From an uncultured Candidatus Saccharibacteria bacterium (GTDB lineage Bacteria > Patescibacteriota > Saccharimonadia > Saccharimonadales > Saccharimonadaceae): a DNA stretch of 64,000 nt. The translations under genes and the position numbers were made by a program. The first letter of the stretch is position 1. Every line of letters starts with the position of its first letter. The DNA lies in contig CAMIMA010000001.1 of the NCBI GenBank assembly GCA_946222675.1, positions 62,001 through 126,000 of the forward strand, written 5' to 3'. A model generated the notes under the pieces. The model made no database searches. It was not told the DNA's origin and saw nothing but the letters and a program-made list of their open reading frames with translations. Shown piece after piece: positions 19,993 to 29,944 of the stretch.

Positions 19993-22002
19993 CTAGACAT
20001 CCAAGTCCTCAAGCTTAATATCCTTGGCACGGGTCTGAATAAATGCTTTGCGCGGCTCCACGGCGTCGCCCATCAGCTTGTTAAAGATGGCATCGGCGTG
20101 CTCGGCGTCGGCCACCTTCACTTGGGTCAACACGCGAGTCTCCGGATTCATTGTGGTATCCCACAGCTGCGTGGCGTCCATTTCACCCAAACCCTTGTAG
20201 CGCTTCTGGCCAGTGTAGCCAGCTTGGCGGAAGGTCTCAATTTCTGGGTCAATCTTGTTACCCGCGGCCTTGCGCTCAGCGATGCGCTTCTGGAGCAACG
20301 GCTCAAGGTCAGGCTCATCATACACGTAATCGCTCGGCTTATTACCGGCACGCGTCAACTCAAAGAGCGGCGGCTTGGCCAGATAAATGTGGCCATCCTC
20401 TACCACCTGTGGCATGTACCGGAAGAAAAAGGTCAGTAGCAGTGTGGCAATGTGGCTGCCATCGACATCGGCATCGGTCATGATAATGATGCGGTCATAG
20501 CGCAGACCAGAGATATCGAACTGGTCGCCAATACCTACACCCATACCCTTAATTAATGACACAATTTCATTGTTCGCCAACATACGGTCAAGGCGCGCCC
20601 GCTCCGTGTTGAGAACTTTACCACGCAACGGCAGAATCGCCTGCGTCTTCGAGTCGCGCCCCACCTTAGCGGAGCCACCTGCGGAGTCACCCTCGACGAT
20701 GTAAAGTTCACATTCTTCCGGATTACGACTACTACAGTCGGCCAACTTGCCCGGCAAGTTGGTGCCACCAAAGGCACCCTTGCGAATCACGTTCTCACGA
20801 GCAGCACGAGCGGCCTTGCGGGCACGGGCGGCCAGCACGGCCTTGTTAACAATCGCTTTGGCAGCCGCCGGATGTTCCTCGAGATAGCAAGAAAAGGCCT
20901 CGCTCATCACTTGGTCAACATAACGGCGCGTCTCTGGGTTGCCCAGCTTATTCTTGGTCTGCCCCTCAAACTGTGGGTCGGGAATCTTGACCAAAATCAC
21001 CGCAGTCTGGCCTTCGCGGATATCATCACCGGTTAAATTGTCTTCTTTGTCTTTCAACAGCCCGTTTTTACGCGCATAGTCGTTGATAACGCGCGTCATA
21101 GCCGAGCGAAAACCCACCAGATGCGAGCCACCCTCGGGGTTGAACACATTGTTGGCGAATGGCATCACATTCTCAGTGTAACCATCGTTGTACTGCATGG
21201 CAATTTCCACCTGCGTGTCGTCAACCTTCTTGTCCACATAAAAAATGTCGTCAGCCAGCACTTCCTTGCCCACATTGAGGTGCTTAACGTAAGATTTAAT
21301 GCCGCCATCAAAGTAGAACTCATAGCGGAACGGATGCTCGGCGTTGTCGCGGTAGTCAATTAGCTTAGCGCGAATGCCCTTGGTGAGGTAGGCTTGGTGG
21401 CGCAAGTACTTCAGCACCCAACTGCGGTCAAACTTCTTAAACTCCTTAAAAATCTGCACATCTGGGTAGAATGTGATGCGTGTGCCGCGCGGCATTTCGG
21501 TCTTGCCAGTGTTGACAAATTTACCAGTAATTTTACCTTCGGAAAATTCAATTTTATAGAGCTCGCCGTGATGAGAGACTTCGGCAATAAACTTACTAGA
21601 GAGGGCATTCACTACTGAAGAACCGACACCGTGCAAGCCGGAAGACACCTTGTATCCACCGCCACCGAACTTACCGCCGGCGTGCAAGACAGTCAGCACC
21701 GTCTCAAGTGACGAGACGTGAGTTTTAGGGTGAATACCAACCGGAATACCGCGGCCGTTATCGGTCACGCGGCAGCCGCCGTCAGCCAGCAGCTCAATTT
21801 TAACTGTGGTGGCAAAGCCAGCAATGGCTTCGTCGATACAGTTATCTGCAATCTCTTTAATTAGGTGGTGCCAACCGTCATAACCGGTGGAACCAATATA
21901 CATGCCAGGACGCTTGCGAACTGGCTCAAGACCCTCTAGCACCTGAATTTGGCTAGCGTCGTAATCATCGGCGGCGGTCTGTGTGTTCTTAGTTGTTGCC
22001 AT
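19993..22002 (-). CDS. gyrB: DNA gyrase subunit B
   Basis: 669 aa. The GHKL ATPase motifs are EIADNCIDEA (about 49) and DNGRGIPV (about 81); the transducer follows; the TOPRIM motifs are VEGDSAGGSA (about 430) and the metal-binding DADVDGSH (about 507). The C-terminal tail ends with KRYKGLGEM-type sequence and QTRAKDIKLEDLDV. First gene of the gyrB-gyrA-PAP2 operon; AGAGGGA precedes the ATG. The upstream 22003-22198 holds AT-rich DNA suited to a promoter, but I did not find a convincing pair of boxes. Confidence 0.97.
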   Translation of the reverse strand: MATTKNTQTAADDYDASQIQVLEGLEPVRKRPGMYIGSTGYDGWHHLIKEIADNCIDEAIAGFATTVKIELLADGGCRVTDNGRGIPVGIHPKTHVSSLETVLTVLHAGGKFGGGGYKVSSGLHGVGSSVVNALSSKFIAEVSHHGELYKIEFSEGKITGKFVNTGKTEMPRGTRITFYPDVQIFKEFKKFDRSWVLKYLRHQAYLTKGIRAKLIDYRDNAEHPFRYEFYFDGGIKSYVKHLNVGKEVLADDIFYVDKKVDDTQVEIAMQYNDGYTENVMPFANNVFNPEGGSHLVGFRSAMTRVINDYARKNGLLKDKEDNLTGDDIREGQTAVILVKIPDPQFEGQTKNKLGNPETRRYVDQVMSEAFSCYLEEHPAAAKAIVNKAVLAARARKAARAARENVIRKGAFGGTNLPGKLADCSSRNPEECELYIVEGDSAGGSAKVGRDSKTQAILPLRGKVLNTERARLDRMLANNEIVSLIKGMGVGIGDQFDISGLRYDRIIIMTDADVDGSHIATLLLTFFFRYMPQVVEDGHIYLAKPPLFELTRAGNKPSDYVYDEPDLEPLLQKRIAERKAAGNKIDPEIETFRQAGYTGQKRYKGLGEMDATQLWDTTMNPETRVLTQVKVADAEHADAIFNKLMGDAVEPRKAFIQTRAKDIKLEDLDV

Positions 22003-22198
22003 TAATTCCCTCTCAATTTACGCAATGTTTCTATTTTACCAATTTAATCTGATTAAGTCAATTATAAGCCATTTACAGCCGTTTTAAGGCGGCTAAACGC
22101 CATTTTGAACAATATAATTACACAATAAGCCCACTACCCTTCTAGCCCAAATACCTCAGTAAATGAGCTAGAATGTAGTGCAGGCTTCGCGCGCTTAG

Positions 22199-25100
22199 CT
22201 AGCGGCGTGGCGGCTGCTGGCTAGGCTGCTGATGTAAGTCGTACTGCATCACGGCCTGCGGGTAAAGCGGTCGGTCGGAGTGTACTACTGGCATCGGTGG
22301 AATTGCCTGTGGAGCTTGCGTAGCGCGCTGTGCTTGTGGCGGCATTGCCTGAGGCATTGGCATCATCTGTGGCGCTGGATATCCCTGGTACCCCTGTGTC
22401 GGCACCTGTGGTGCTGGCATTGGCTGCGGCTGCATCACCGGCGTAGCAAACTGCTGTGGCTGAATGGGCTGGATGAATTGAACGGGCTGTTGCACCATAT
22501 TTGGCGGATACTGCCCTAGCATCGGCGCACGCGGTGGCATTGCCTGAGGCGTTGGCATCATCTGCGGCACTGGTTGAGCTGGAGCTGGTCGTGGCGGCAC
22601 TGATTGAACTGGTTGGGTTGACTGAGCTACATTAGCAGTATGTGGTGCGCGAGCAGGCTTAGTGGTAGATGGTTTTGACTGAGCCGCTGAGGTAGAATTA
22701 TGGCGCAACTGGTCGGCGCGTGCCTCTAGCCAATCGCCAAGGAAGCTACTTTTGCCATCAGAATGCTTGTCCTGATGCTTATTTGACGTTGCAGGCGTAA
22801 CAGAAAGACGTGCTCGAATCTCCGCCTCAACTTGGGCGCGAGGAATGCCGTACTTCACCGCCGAAAGCAACTTCAGCTTCTCAGCTAACTGCTCATTTGG
22901 ATGCCCCATTGGCGGTGGCAAGCGTAACGAGAACGGCGAAGTCGGCGAGCCGTTAAGCAGCATCTTCACAGCGGCAGTATAATTCGGCATGTACTGCAAG
23001 TCCTCGGTGTCAAACACCGGCGCGAACAGCTTAACAATATTCTCAGCATCCTCCGAGCCCACGCGGCCGATAATAAACGACCCCGTGTTACCCATGATGG
23101 CAGCGCGAATCTTGTCCGTCAGCTGTGTCACAAACTGGTTGGCGACGGTCAAGCTGAGGCGATACTTACGCGCCTCAGACAGAATAGATTCAAACGAATC
23201 AGTGGCAAAGTTCTGGAACTCATCCACGAACAAGCAGAAGTCACGGCGCTCCGCCTCTGGTATATTGGCGCGCGACATAGCTGCGGCTTGGAACTTCATC
23301 ACGAACACCATACCAAGGAGCTTAGCCGGCATCTCACCCAGCTTACCCTTCGACAGGTTGACGAGCAAAATCTTGCCTTCGTCCATCACCTTACGGAGGT
23401 TCACCGTAGAGTGCACCTGCCCCAAAATGTTACTCATCATCGTGTTTTCGAAGTCCGCCCACTTCGAGACTACCCAAGAAGTCACCTCGCCGGCGTCGTT
23501 CGAGCGCTGGGCGTTCGGCCATTCCTTTGTCCAGAAGTCGATGGCACGCTGATTCTTGAGGTACTTAATCTTTGGCTTAGCAAAATCAGGGTCAACCAAC
23601 ACTTTCGGGATATCCATAAACGTGCCACCTTTCGGGTCTGCCATCAAGAGTAATGCGGCGTTGCGCACAATATTTGCCATGCGCGGCCCCACAATACCTT
23701 GGTGTTGCGGGTCGTACAATGAATACAGCATATTCATTGTCTCAGCAATGATATAATCTTGTGTTCGCTCTGGGTCTGGGTCATTCGGGTCAATCTCGAA
23801 CAAGTTCATACCAATTGGGTTATCCATATCCGACGGGTTGAAGTAAATCACATCATCAATACGGTCGCTCGGCACCATGGACAATAATTTTTCAGCACTA
23901 TCGCCGTGCGGGTCAATAAAGGCAAAGCCCTTGCCTGCCACCATGTCCTGCAACGCCAAGTTCTCCAGGAAGACAGACTTACCCATACCAGTCGCACCCA
24001 TCACGTAGATGTGGCGACGACGGTCGTTATCACCCAAACGAATCGCCTTCTTGCGCCCACGATAAATATTGTATCCAAGCAGCAGGCCCTTATCCATCAC
24101 TAGAGCTGGGCCATCCACCTCCTTAAAATGCTGGCGTTCCACCTGAGTCGATGGCACGTTGGTCTGGTCTGGCAAGTGGAAGATTGAGGCTAGCTCAACG
24201 GTATTCAAAATATTTTTGTCATCCTCTTGTGGGAAGAAACGCATAATATAGTTGGTAGCAAACTGCTCCGTATTTTCAATTGGCTTAAATTTAAAGCTGT
24301 TGTTATTTGGCGAATTAAATAGTGCGAAGGCCGAAACTACTCCACCCACTAGCTGGCGTGCTCGCTCAAGGTTCGGACAAGAAGCAATTAGGCGGATCTT
24401 TACCTCATAACCGGCATAACGCGCCTTCTCTTCCATAGCTTCCACGCGCGCTTGCTCAACACCATTTAGAGGCTTCGGCCCCTTCTCCTTATCTTTTTCC
24501 TTCTCAGCACTCGGCGGTTGCCAAAGGGCGGCAAAGATTTGCCCAAAATATTTCAAACCCGTACTACCAGCAGAGGTGTCCTTCTTGCCTTCGCGAATAT
24601 TCTGCGTCTTAGTTTCAATTGACTTCACCCAACCTGGCTTGGCCGGACGTAGTAAAATTTGCAATCCCAGCCCATCACCACGCTGTGCCGCAGAAAACGC
24701 ATTTAAGATAGCACCAGTAGCATCGCGCTTAATCTCCTTATAGGTTGCGATTGGCGCTTCAAACGAATTAGCCAATACAAATTCACCACCCGACACACCA
24801 CTAATCTTAGTGGTTGGGTTAAATAAGTTCAGCTCCTCAACCTCTTCAAGTTGCGCCGTTGGGTAAGCGGCAATGATTGCCTGCTTAATAGCGTCAATCA
24901 GCACTGTCGGCACCACAGCATAGTAGTGAATCAGCCCGCCATGTGCCACGATCTCGAATGACATGTGCCGCTGGCCGTAAAAGCTGCTTTTAAAACCTCT
25001 GGTAGCTGTAGACAAAATCACATTATACATCGTCTGCGCCTGCGAAATCATCTCGTCAGCTACGTCACGCGTATCGCGCCCGCCAGCCTTGATATCTTCA

Positions 25101-25273
25101 CTTGGCGGCGGCAAGTGAATTAGAATCGGCACCATCTTGAGACTGCGCTCGTAGTTCTTCTGCTCACGCAAACGTGCCCGATAAACCACAAAAGCTGCGA
25201 TACAGCAGGCCGCCGTCACGCCAAAAATCATTAAGATTAACAGTAGTGGTACAACAGCTGAACTAATATCCAT
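22199..25273 (-). CDS. TraG/VirB4-like P-loop ATPase, membrane-anchored
   Basis: 1024 aa. A membrane helix (about 8-30) is followed by about 370 residues of mixed sequence, then a Walker A GATGMGKSVFLEN (about 430), FIDPHGDSAEKL, and a Walker B with FVDEFQNFATDSF (about 680), as in TraG/TraD/VirB4-type DNA-pumping or secretion ATPases. The last 200 residues are Pro/Gln/Met-rich low complexity. It follows its partner gene 25276-25749 by 2 bp, so translation is probably coupled. No other type IV secretion genes are in the window. Related stand-alone ATPases are common in CPR genomes, where roles in type IV pili or DNA transfer have been suggested; the role here is open. Confidence 0.8.
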   Translation of the reverse strand: MDISSAVVPLLLILMIFGVTAACCIAAFVVYRARLREQKNYERSLKMVPILIHLPPPSEDIKAGGRDTRDVADEMISQAQTMYNVILSTATRGFKSSFYGQRHMSFEIVAHGGLIHYYAVVPTVLIDAIKQAIIAAYPTAQLEEVEELNLFNPTTKISGVSGGEFVLANSFEAPIATYKEIKRDATGAILNAFSAAQRGDGLGLQILLRPAKPGWVKSIETKTQNIREGKKDTSAGSTGLKYFGQIFAALWQPPSAEKEKDKEKGPKPLNGVEQARVEAMEEKARYAGYEVKIRLIASCPNLERARQLVGGVVSAFALFNSPNNNSFKFKPIENTEQFATNYIMRFFPQEDDKNILNTVELASIFHLPDQTNVPSTQVERQHFKEVDGPALVMDKGLLLGYNIYRGRKKAIRLGDNDRRRHIYVMGATGMGKSVFLENLALQDMVAGKGFAFIDPHGDSAEKLLSMVPSDRIDDVIYFNPSDMDNPIGMNLFEIDPNDPDPERTQDYIIAETMNMLYSLYDPQHQGIVGPRMANIVRNAALLLMADPKGGTFMDIPKVLVDPDFAKPKIKYLKNQRAIDFWTKEWPNAQRSNDAGEVTSWVVSKWADFENTMMSNILGQVHSTVNLRKVMDEGKILLVNLSKGKLGEMPAKLLGMVFVMKFQAAAMSRANIPEAERRDFCLFVDEFQNFATDSFESILSEARKYRLSLTVANQFVTQLTDKIRAAIMGNTGSFIIGRVGSEDAENIVKLFAPVFDTEDLQYMPNYTAAVKMLLNGSPTSPFSLRLPPPMGHPNEQLAEKLKLLSAVKYGIPRAQVEAEIRARLSVTPATSNKHQDKHSDGKSSFLGDWLEARADQLRHNSTSAAQSKPSTTKPARAPHTANVAQSTQPVQSVPPRPAPAQPVPQMMPTPQAMPPRAPMLGQYPPNMVQQPVQFIQPIQPQQFATPVMQPQPMPAPQVPTQGYQGYPAPQMMPMPQAMPPQAQRATQAPQAIPPMPVVHSDRPLYPQAVMQYDLHQQPSQQPPRR

Positions 25274-25275
25274 CG

Positions 25276-25749
25276 TTACAACTTCGGCGCTTCGCCGATG
25301 ACCCTCCCAAATCGTTTCTTCACATAATCACGCATCATAGCAGAGATGTTCATTTGCTGGCGATACGGGTCTAGTGAATTCTTGGCAATCTCAGCCTTCA
25401 CCTTGCCCACCCATTCGCGTTCAATCTTATCAGTATCAGTGGCGCCATCAGGGTCAGAAGTCGCCATGCTTGAGGTTGCCTGGGTGGTTGCCGGTATAGG
25501 ATTAGCCGCCACCGGCTGCTGTGGTGGCTGCGCTAACTGCTCCGCCGCCAACGCCTCCTGCTCAAGTCGAGCAATTTGCTCAGCCCGTGACTGAGCTGGG
25601 TCGCCATTCATGACATTTGCAGTATTCATTGCACCAGTGTTGTAATTTGGCGCCACAAAATTACCCACCTGTGGTTGCGGCATCATATTTGGTCGTGCAG
25701 CTGGTCTTGGTGTTTGTTCAATATGTGGCTGATTGCTTGTTGGTGCCAT
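25276..25749 (-). CDS. Hypothetical protein coupled to the TraG-like ATPase
   Basis: 157 aa. The N-terminal 100 residues are Pro/Gln/Ala-rich and probably disordered. The C-terminal 50 (VKAEIAKNSLDPYRQQMNIS and MMRDYVKKRFGRVI) are charged, helical and look folded. The stop is 2 bp before the ATG of the ATPase, which suggests the two proteins work together; the low-complexity tail of the ATPase is similar in composition. I do not recognise a family. Confidence 0.75.
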   Translation of the reverse strand: MAPTSNQPHIEQTPRPAARPNMMPQPQVGNFVAPNYNTGAMNTANVMNGDPAQSRAEQIARLEQEALAAEQLAQPPQQPVAANPIPATTQATSSMATSDPDGATDTDKIEREWVGKVKAEIAKNSLDPYRQQMNISAMMRDYVKKRFGRVIGEAPKL

Positions 25750-25832
25750 ATATCGCTATTATAGCATAAACGTATTGAATGAATACAATTTTTAAATAGA
25801 TTTCTGTTGTGTAATTGTCGCCATTAAATAAT

Positions 25833-26237
25833 TTATTTTAGGCGCTTCATTGTATATAGGATCGCCAATGCCTCAGTAACCGTTATTAAAACGACATCAA
25901 GTAACCCTAGTTTTCCAATGGAATTGAATGACATTAAGACAATCGGCACAAAGCTTAAGATAACACAGATAGCAATCAGCCGCCGATAGTAAAGCGCTTG
26001 TTTAACCCCCGCTAGCGCCGACGCTGGCAGTGGTCGGATAAGCCGATATGAGTAGTAGCCTAACGTAGCAAGGAACATAATCACCCCGAGTGACGCCATG
26101 TAAATTAAAAAGAAGACTAGCAAGATACCAGCAAGTCCGCTCGTATCAGGGCTAGTCAAATTCAGCACGGCCGCCAGCGCCACAATTGACACGACAAAGC
26201 TAGCAACTGCTGTATAAATAAGATTTTTGCACCTCAT
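25833..26237 (-). CDS. Four-helix membrane protein, hypothetical
   Basis: 134 aa with four hydrophobic segments (about 8-28, 37-62, 85-107, 111-128) and short loops. The basic N-terminus MRCKNL suggests N-in topology. No motif recognised. It precedes the 25276-25749 gene on the same strand with an 83-bp AT-rich gap, so it may or may not share a transcript. Confidence 0.6.
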   Translation of the reverse strand: MRCKNLIYTAVASFVVSIVALAAVLNLTSPDTSGLAGILLVFFLIYMASLGVIMFLATLGYYSYRLIRPLPASALAGVKQALYYRRLIAICVILSFVPIVLMSFNSIGKLGLLDVVLITVTEALAILYTMKRLK

Positions 26238-27582
26238 TATGCTTATATTTTATAGAATTTGGGGCAGTAAGGCAATATGCTCAAGGTTTGCGGGAACCGA
26301 ACTTTGCCCTACCACCCCGAAGAGATGGAGGAGAGGAGGATACTGACATAAGTGTCAGGAAAAGTACTATAAGAGAGGCCGCTGGCTGCACAAGTTGGTG
26401 AAGTCTAAAGTGCGACAAGCTCATCCGCCAAACTAAAATCTAAAAAAGGGCGCGAGTCACCGGTAGCACAGCCAACAACCTTTCACTGACCGCTCCCGTT
26501 CGGGAGCATATCTGCGGAGCTAAGCGCTCCTAGAGAGCGCCTCCGCTCGACGCATGTTTGCAACAGAGTGACGGCACTAGCCGCACACTAGCGCAAAGTA
26601 CTCTTTGCCGCGAGGCTAAGACCGTCATTCCTGCTGCAAACAAACTAGTTTTATGGAAGAGCGACTTATGGGGCTGCGTTCTCACTTTAAAACCAGTGAT
26701 GGTCGGTGTCGATGACCTTATCAATCATCTATTTTGTTTGTTCTGTTTGTTTAATGGGTAATGTACAAGCTGGATTGGTGACAACTTTGAAGCGAACTTT
26801 TATTAAATTGTTTAATTTTTGTTTGCTTGTCTTTTTGTCTTTCAAGCTTGTTTTAAGTCTATCAAATTTTAGTGCTTATGTCAACTATTTTGGCGCACTT
26901 TGTATTGTTATTTTTATAACATTTATCTAGTAGCAGGTTTTGCTTAAGCTTAGTTTTTGGCGCGTTTGGTGTTGTAAATATGTATATTATTTAGTTATTT
27001 TTATTTGACGTCAAGTTTTTTACAACGCTCCAGCCGGCACGTTTAAGCTACAACATCCGCCTAAAATTAGATCACAATCAGGCTCTACCACTAACCTAGG
27101 CCAGAGTCGTTAAACCCGCCGCACATAACCGACCTAACGAAACAAATCACGCACGGTAGCAAAACCGGCATCCAAAAAACAACAAGCCGGCCAGCCAGCC
27201 AACCGTGAACACACTAATAACATTTAGCCACCATCAGCCCAGAGCGTAATTCGCGTAGTCACTCGCAACCAGCTAGACATTTACGTAGCACAAGCGCCGC
27301 GCACGCCGCCAAGCCATAACAAAAACATCATCGACGCGCTAAAAGACTCAAAGCTAGCAATCGCGCGACGCCGCCAGTCAGTCTTGGCAAATTCGCGCGC
27401 GGAGCGCGCCGTCAAATCGACAATTTTGCCGACTGCGTGGCAAATAAAGCCCGAACCGCTCGCCAATACAAGTTGTGTTCATTTTTTCGCCACATCTTGG
27501 CCAAAAATAGCGCCCTATAGGCGCCTAACAGCCAAAATCAGACCTCGGACAACAAATTAATGGCTTGATTTACGACAAAATC
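26238..27582. other. Long non-coding stretch
   Basis: About 1.3 kb without a credible gene; ORFs here lack ribosome sites and have odd composition. 26270-26650 is rich in short inverted repeats: CTGACA/TGTCAG near 26352, GCTCCCG/GGGAGC near 26503, and the nested hairpin at 26556-26641. 26760-27010 is very T-rich. 27020-27560 is GC-richer with no recognisable feature. Confidence 0.6.
26556..26641. ncRNA. Candidate structured RNA: 86-nt nested hairpin
   Basis: Four stacked helices close on one another: GTTTGCAACAG (26556-26566) with CTGCTGCAAAC (26631-26641, one mismatch); TGACGG with CCGTCA; TAGCC with GGCTA; GCAAAG with CTTTGC around a 4-nt loop. Nested helices with small internal loops resemble a 6S-like rod or a folded single-strand DNA site, but no family motif is seen and the transcribed strand is unknown. 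Confidence 0.4.
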
Positions 27583-27615
27583 AAAAAACGACCAGCTGCG
27601 AGAATTACTGGTCGT
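27583..27615 (-). terminator. Intrinsic terminator, parent transcript unclear
   Basis: ACGACCAG/CTGGTCGT, 8-bp stem with a 12-nt loop, then T6 on the minus strand. It lies 225 bp past the tmRNA terminator, so it may catch readthrough or end an unknown short transcript. Confidence 0.65.
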
Positions 27616-27664
27616 TCAAGAAGATAGATTTATGTAGTTAATAATGTTTATTTTTGTGTGCGCT

Positions 27665-27693
27665 GCTTATGAATATATTTTTTATTCATAAGC
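27665..27693. repeat. 11-bp inverted repeat
   Basis: GCTTATGAATA and TATTCATAAGC flank a 7-nt T-rich spacer. It has the size of an operator, or it may be part of an unknown transcript between the two terminators. Confidence 0.4.
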
Positions 27694-27800
27694 TACTTTA
27701 ATAATAGACCACTCTAAAAAGACTGTCAACAATTTTTATAGTCTTATTTTGGTAATTTTTACTACATTGTAGCCGAATTCTGGGGAAAACTTAGCTGAAC

Positions 27801-27824
27801 AAAAAACAGGGCTAAACTGCCCTG
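27801..27824 (-). terminator. tmRNA terminator
   Basis: CAGGGC/GCCCTG stem, 6-nt loop, T6 on the minus strand, 15 bp past the CCA end of tmRNA. Confidence 0.85.
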
Positions 27825-27838
27825 CCTCTGATAATGTC

Positions 27839-28259
27839 TGGTGGAGCTGGCGGGTACCGACCCCGCGTCCAAATGGTAACCTGATAATCGTCTACGAAGC
27901 CTAGTTACTTGCAAAACTGAGTTCAGGCCAATTCTTATCAAGTAACAACGATGAATTGGTGCTGATTTGCGTTGGATTTCACCGCAGAGGGCGGCAAAAC
28001 GCCTCTACTGGCTAAGCAACATAACTATGACACCCCAGAACACCTATCTTGCGTCGGTGTTAGGATGGGCTGCGAAAATAAAAAACTAGTGTAAAACTAG
28101 GCAGCGACTGCAACTGCAGCTAGCTTAGGAGCAAAAGCATCCTTAACGCTGGCTACAAATGCCTGCAAACGTGATTTTGCATTTATTATGTGATTGTAAG
28201 TGATCAACTACTCGCAAATTACCCTGTTAAATTCCATCTGTCAAAGCATATTCAGCCCC
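27839..28259 (-). ncRNA. ssrA: tmRNA (ssrA), with long 27-codon tag
   Basis: The 5' GGGGCTG pairs with CAGCTCC before the encoded CCA, forming the alanyl-tRNA-like acceptor. The T-loop region GGTCGGTACC differs from the common TTCGAAT. The tag frame starts at GCA (28178-28180) after ATAATAAAT and runs to TAG at 28097, giving 27 residues that end AAVAVAA, a good C-terminal degradation signal. Most bacterial tags are 8-15 residues and commonly up to about 27 or more only in some lineages. It rescues stalled ribosomes with SmpB, which is not in the window. Confidence 0.92.
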
Positions 28260-28336
28260 AGATACCCTTATCTTAACATACCCGTCGCGGCACGCCAAGG
28301 GCGCCAGATAACCATAAGTGCTATAATGTTAGTATT

Positions 28337-29830
28337 ATGATCGCACGCACAGCCACAGCGGTTATCAAGGGGTTTGACAGCGTTGCAGTCACGGCCGAAT
28401 GCTATATCACCAATGGTTTACCCGCGTTCAACATCGTCGGTTTAGCCGACAAGTCCATTAATGAATCACGCGAGCGCGTCCGCGCCGCCATCACTAACTC
28501 TGGTTTTAAGTTCCCAACCAAGCGCGTCACCATCAACCTCCTGCCCGCCTCTGTGGCAAAGGATGGCTCGCACCTCGACCTCGCAATTGCGTTGTCAATT
28601 TTAATTGCCAGCGACCAACTACAGCAAGCTGATGTTAAAAACACACTATTTATCGGAGAACTGGGTTTAGATGGTAGTTTGCAGCCAATCCGCGGCGCGT
28701 TAAGCCTCGCCGAGTGCGCCACGGGCAAGCGCTTCAAGCAAGTTATTGTACCGCAAGCTAATAGTGCGCAAGCTGCACTAATTCCAAATGCCAATGTAGT
28801 AGGAGCTACTACACTTAATAGTGTAGTTCAGCACTTAATGGGCGAGAAAGTGCTACCGCCTGCCGAACCTCACGTTGTACAAAATACTTGTACTAATTTA
28901 GACCTGCTTGACGACATCTACGGGCAGGAAGTTGCCAAGCGCGCGCTTGAAATCGCCGCCGCCGGCCACCACAACATCTTGTTCGTTGGCCCTCCTGGGT
29001 CGGGCAAAACGATGTTGGCTAAATCCCTGCCTGGGTTGTTGCCACCACTCACTGACGACGAGATTCTCGAGACCACCAAGCTCTACTCACTAGCCAGTGA
29101 GTCTGACGACATTATTACCACTCGCCCATTCCGCTCACCACACCACACCGCTTCGCATGTTGCCCTAACTGGCGGCGGCACTAACCTGATGCCGGGCGAG
29201 ATATCCCTCGCCCACAACGGCGTGCTCTTCCTCGACGAAATGCCCGAGTTTAGCAAGCACACTCTTGAGTCGCTGCGCCAACCGCTCGAAGACCACGTGA
29301 TTCACATCAGTCGCGCCAGCGGCAAGGCCACTTATCCCGCCAACTTTATGCTACTCGCCACCATGAACCCCTGCCCGTGCGGCTACTTCAACGACCCCGA
29401 CCACGAGTGCACCTGTACACCACAGCTCATCGCCAATTACCAAAAGAAAATCTCCGGCCCACTACTCGACCGCATCGACATCTTCATCCAAGTTAGCCGC
29501 GTACCCCAGCGCGACCTCGGCAAGCGCAGCACCACCCCACTCGCCCACACCTACCGTCAGGCCATCGCAGACGCCACCAACCGACAAGCCGCCCGCCAGC
29601 ACTGCTTCAACGCCAGCCTCACCAACCGACAACTCAAGCAGCTTGTTCAGTTTGACGACGCCGCCAGCCAACTGCTCCTGACTGCGACCGAAAAAATGAA
29701 CCTCTCCGCTCGTTCCTACTTCAAGCTGATGCGCGTCGCGACCACCATCGCCGACCTCACCGGCCACGACAGCGTGCAAGTTGGCGACATGGCCGAAGCC
29801 ATCCAGTACCGCCAAGTCACCCTCAGCTAG
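28337..29830 (+). CDS. comM: YifB/ComM family magnesium-chelatase-like AAA+ ATPase
   Basis: 497 aa, family length. The N-terminal Lon-protease-like fold (GLPAFNIVGLADKSINESRE) is followed by Walker A GPPGSGKTMLAKSLPGLLPP (about 216) and Walker B GVLFLDEMPEF (about 300). A Cys-rich block, NPCPCGYFNDPDHECTC, and a C-terminal Mg-chelatase domain complete it. ComM is a branch-migration helicase that helps integrate single-stranded DNA during natural transformation. Its presence fits DNA uptake in CPR cells. It is the first plus-strand gene of this block and stands alone. The start is the ATG at 28337. Confidence 0.93.
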   Translation: MIARTATAVIKGFDSVAVTAECYITNGLPAFNIVGLADKSINESRERVRAAITNSGFKFPTKRVTINLLPASVAKDGSHLDLAIALSILIASDQLQQADVKNTLFIGELGLDGSLQPIRGALSLAECATGKRFKQVIVPQANSAQAALIPNANVVGATTLNSVVQHLMGEKVLPPAEPHVVQNTCTNLDLLDDIYGQEVAKRALEIAAAGHHNILFVGPPGSGKTMLAKSLPGLLPPLTDDEILETTKLYSLASESDDIITTRPFRSPHHTASHVALTGGGTNLMPGEISLAHNGVLFLDEMPEFSKHTLESLRQPLEDHVIHISRASGKATYPANFMLLATMNPCPCGYFNDPDHECTCTPQLIANYQKKISGPLLDRIDIFIQVSRVPQRDLGKRSTTPLAHTYRQAIADATNRQAARQHCFNASLTNRQLKQLVQFDDAASQLLLTATEKMNLSARSYFKLMRVATTIADLTGHDSVQVGDMAEAIQYRQVTLS

Positions 29831-29889
29831 CCACCACACCGCATACTTATATATATAGTATAAAAATACAAAAATTATCGAAAAAACTA

Positions 29890-29918
29890 TTGACGCCGGC
29901 ACACGCATTCTATATAAT
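29890..29918 (+). promoter_or_regulatory. Promoter of tRNA-Asn (and infC operon)
   Basis: TTGACG (29890-29895), 17 bp, TATAAT (29913-29918), 26 bp before tRNA-Asn. No terminator is seen between the tRNA and infC, so infC-rpmI-rplT may be co-transcribed. Confidence 0.8.
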
Positions 29919-29944
29919 TATAGGTGCGTGTTAAACGTGAACAT

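Noticed and set aside
26706..26930. Hydrophobic 74-aa frame on the plus strand
   Set aside because: T-rich DNA gives Phe/Leu by chance; no ribosome site and no promoter.
29462..29908. 148-aa frame antisense to comM
   Set aside because: Gly/Val/Ala-rich shadow of a conserved gene, no ribosome site.
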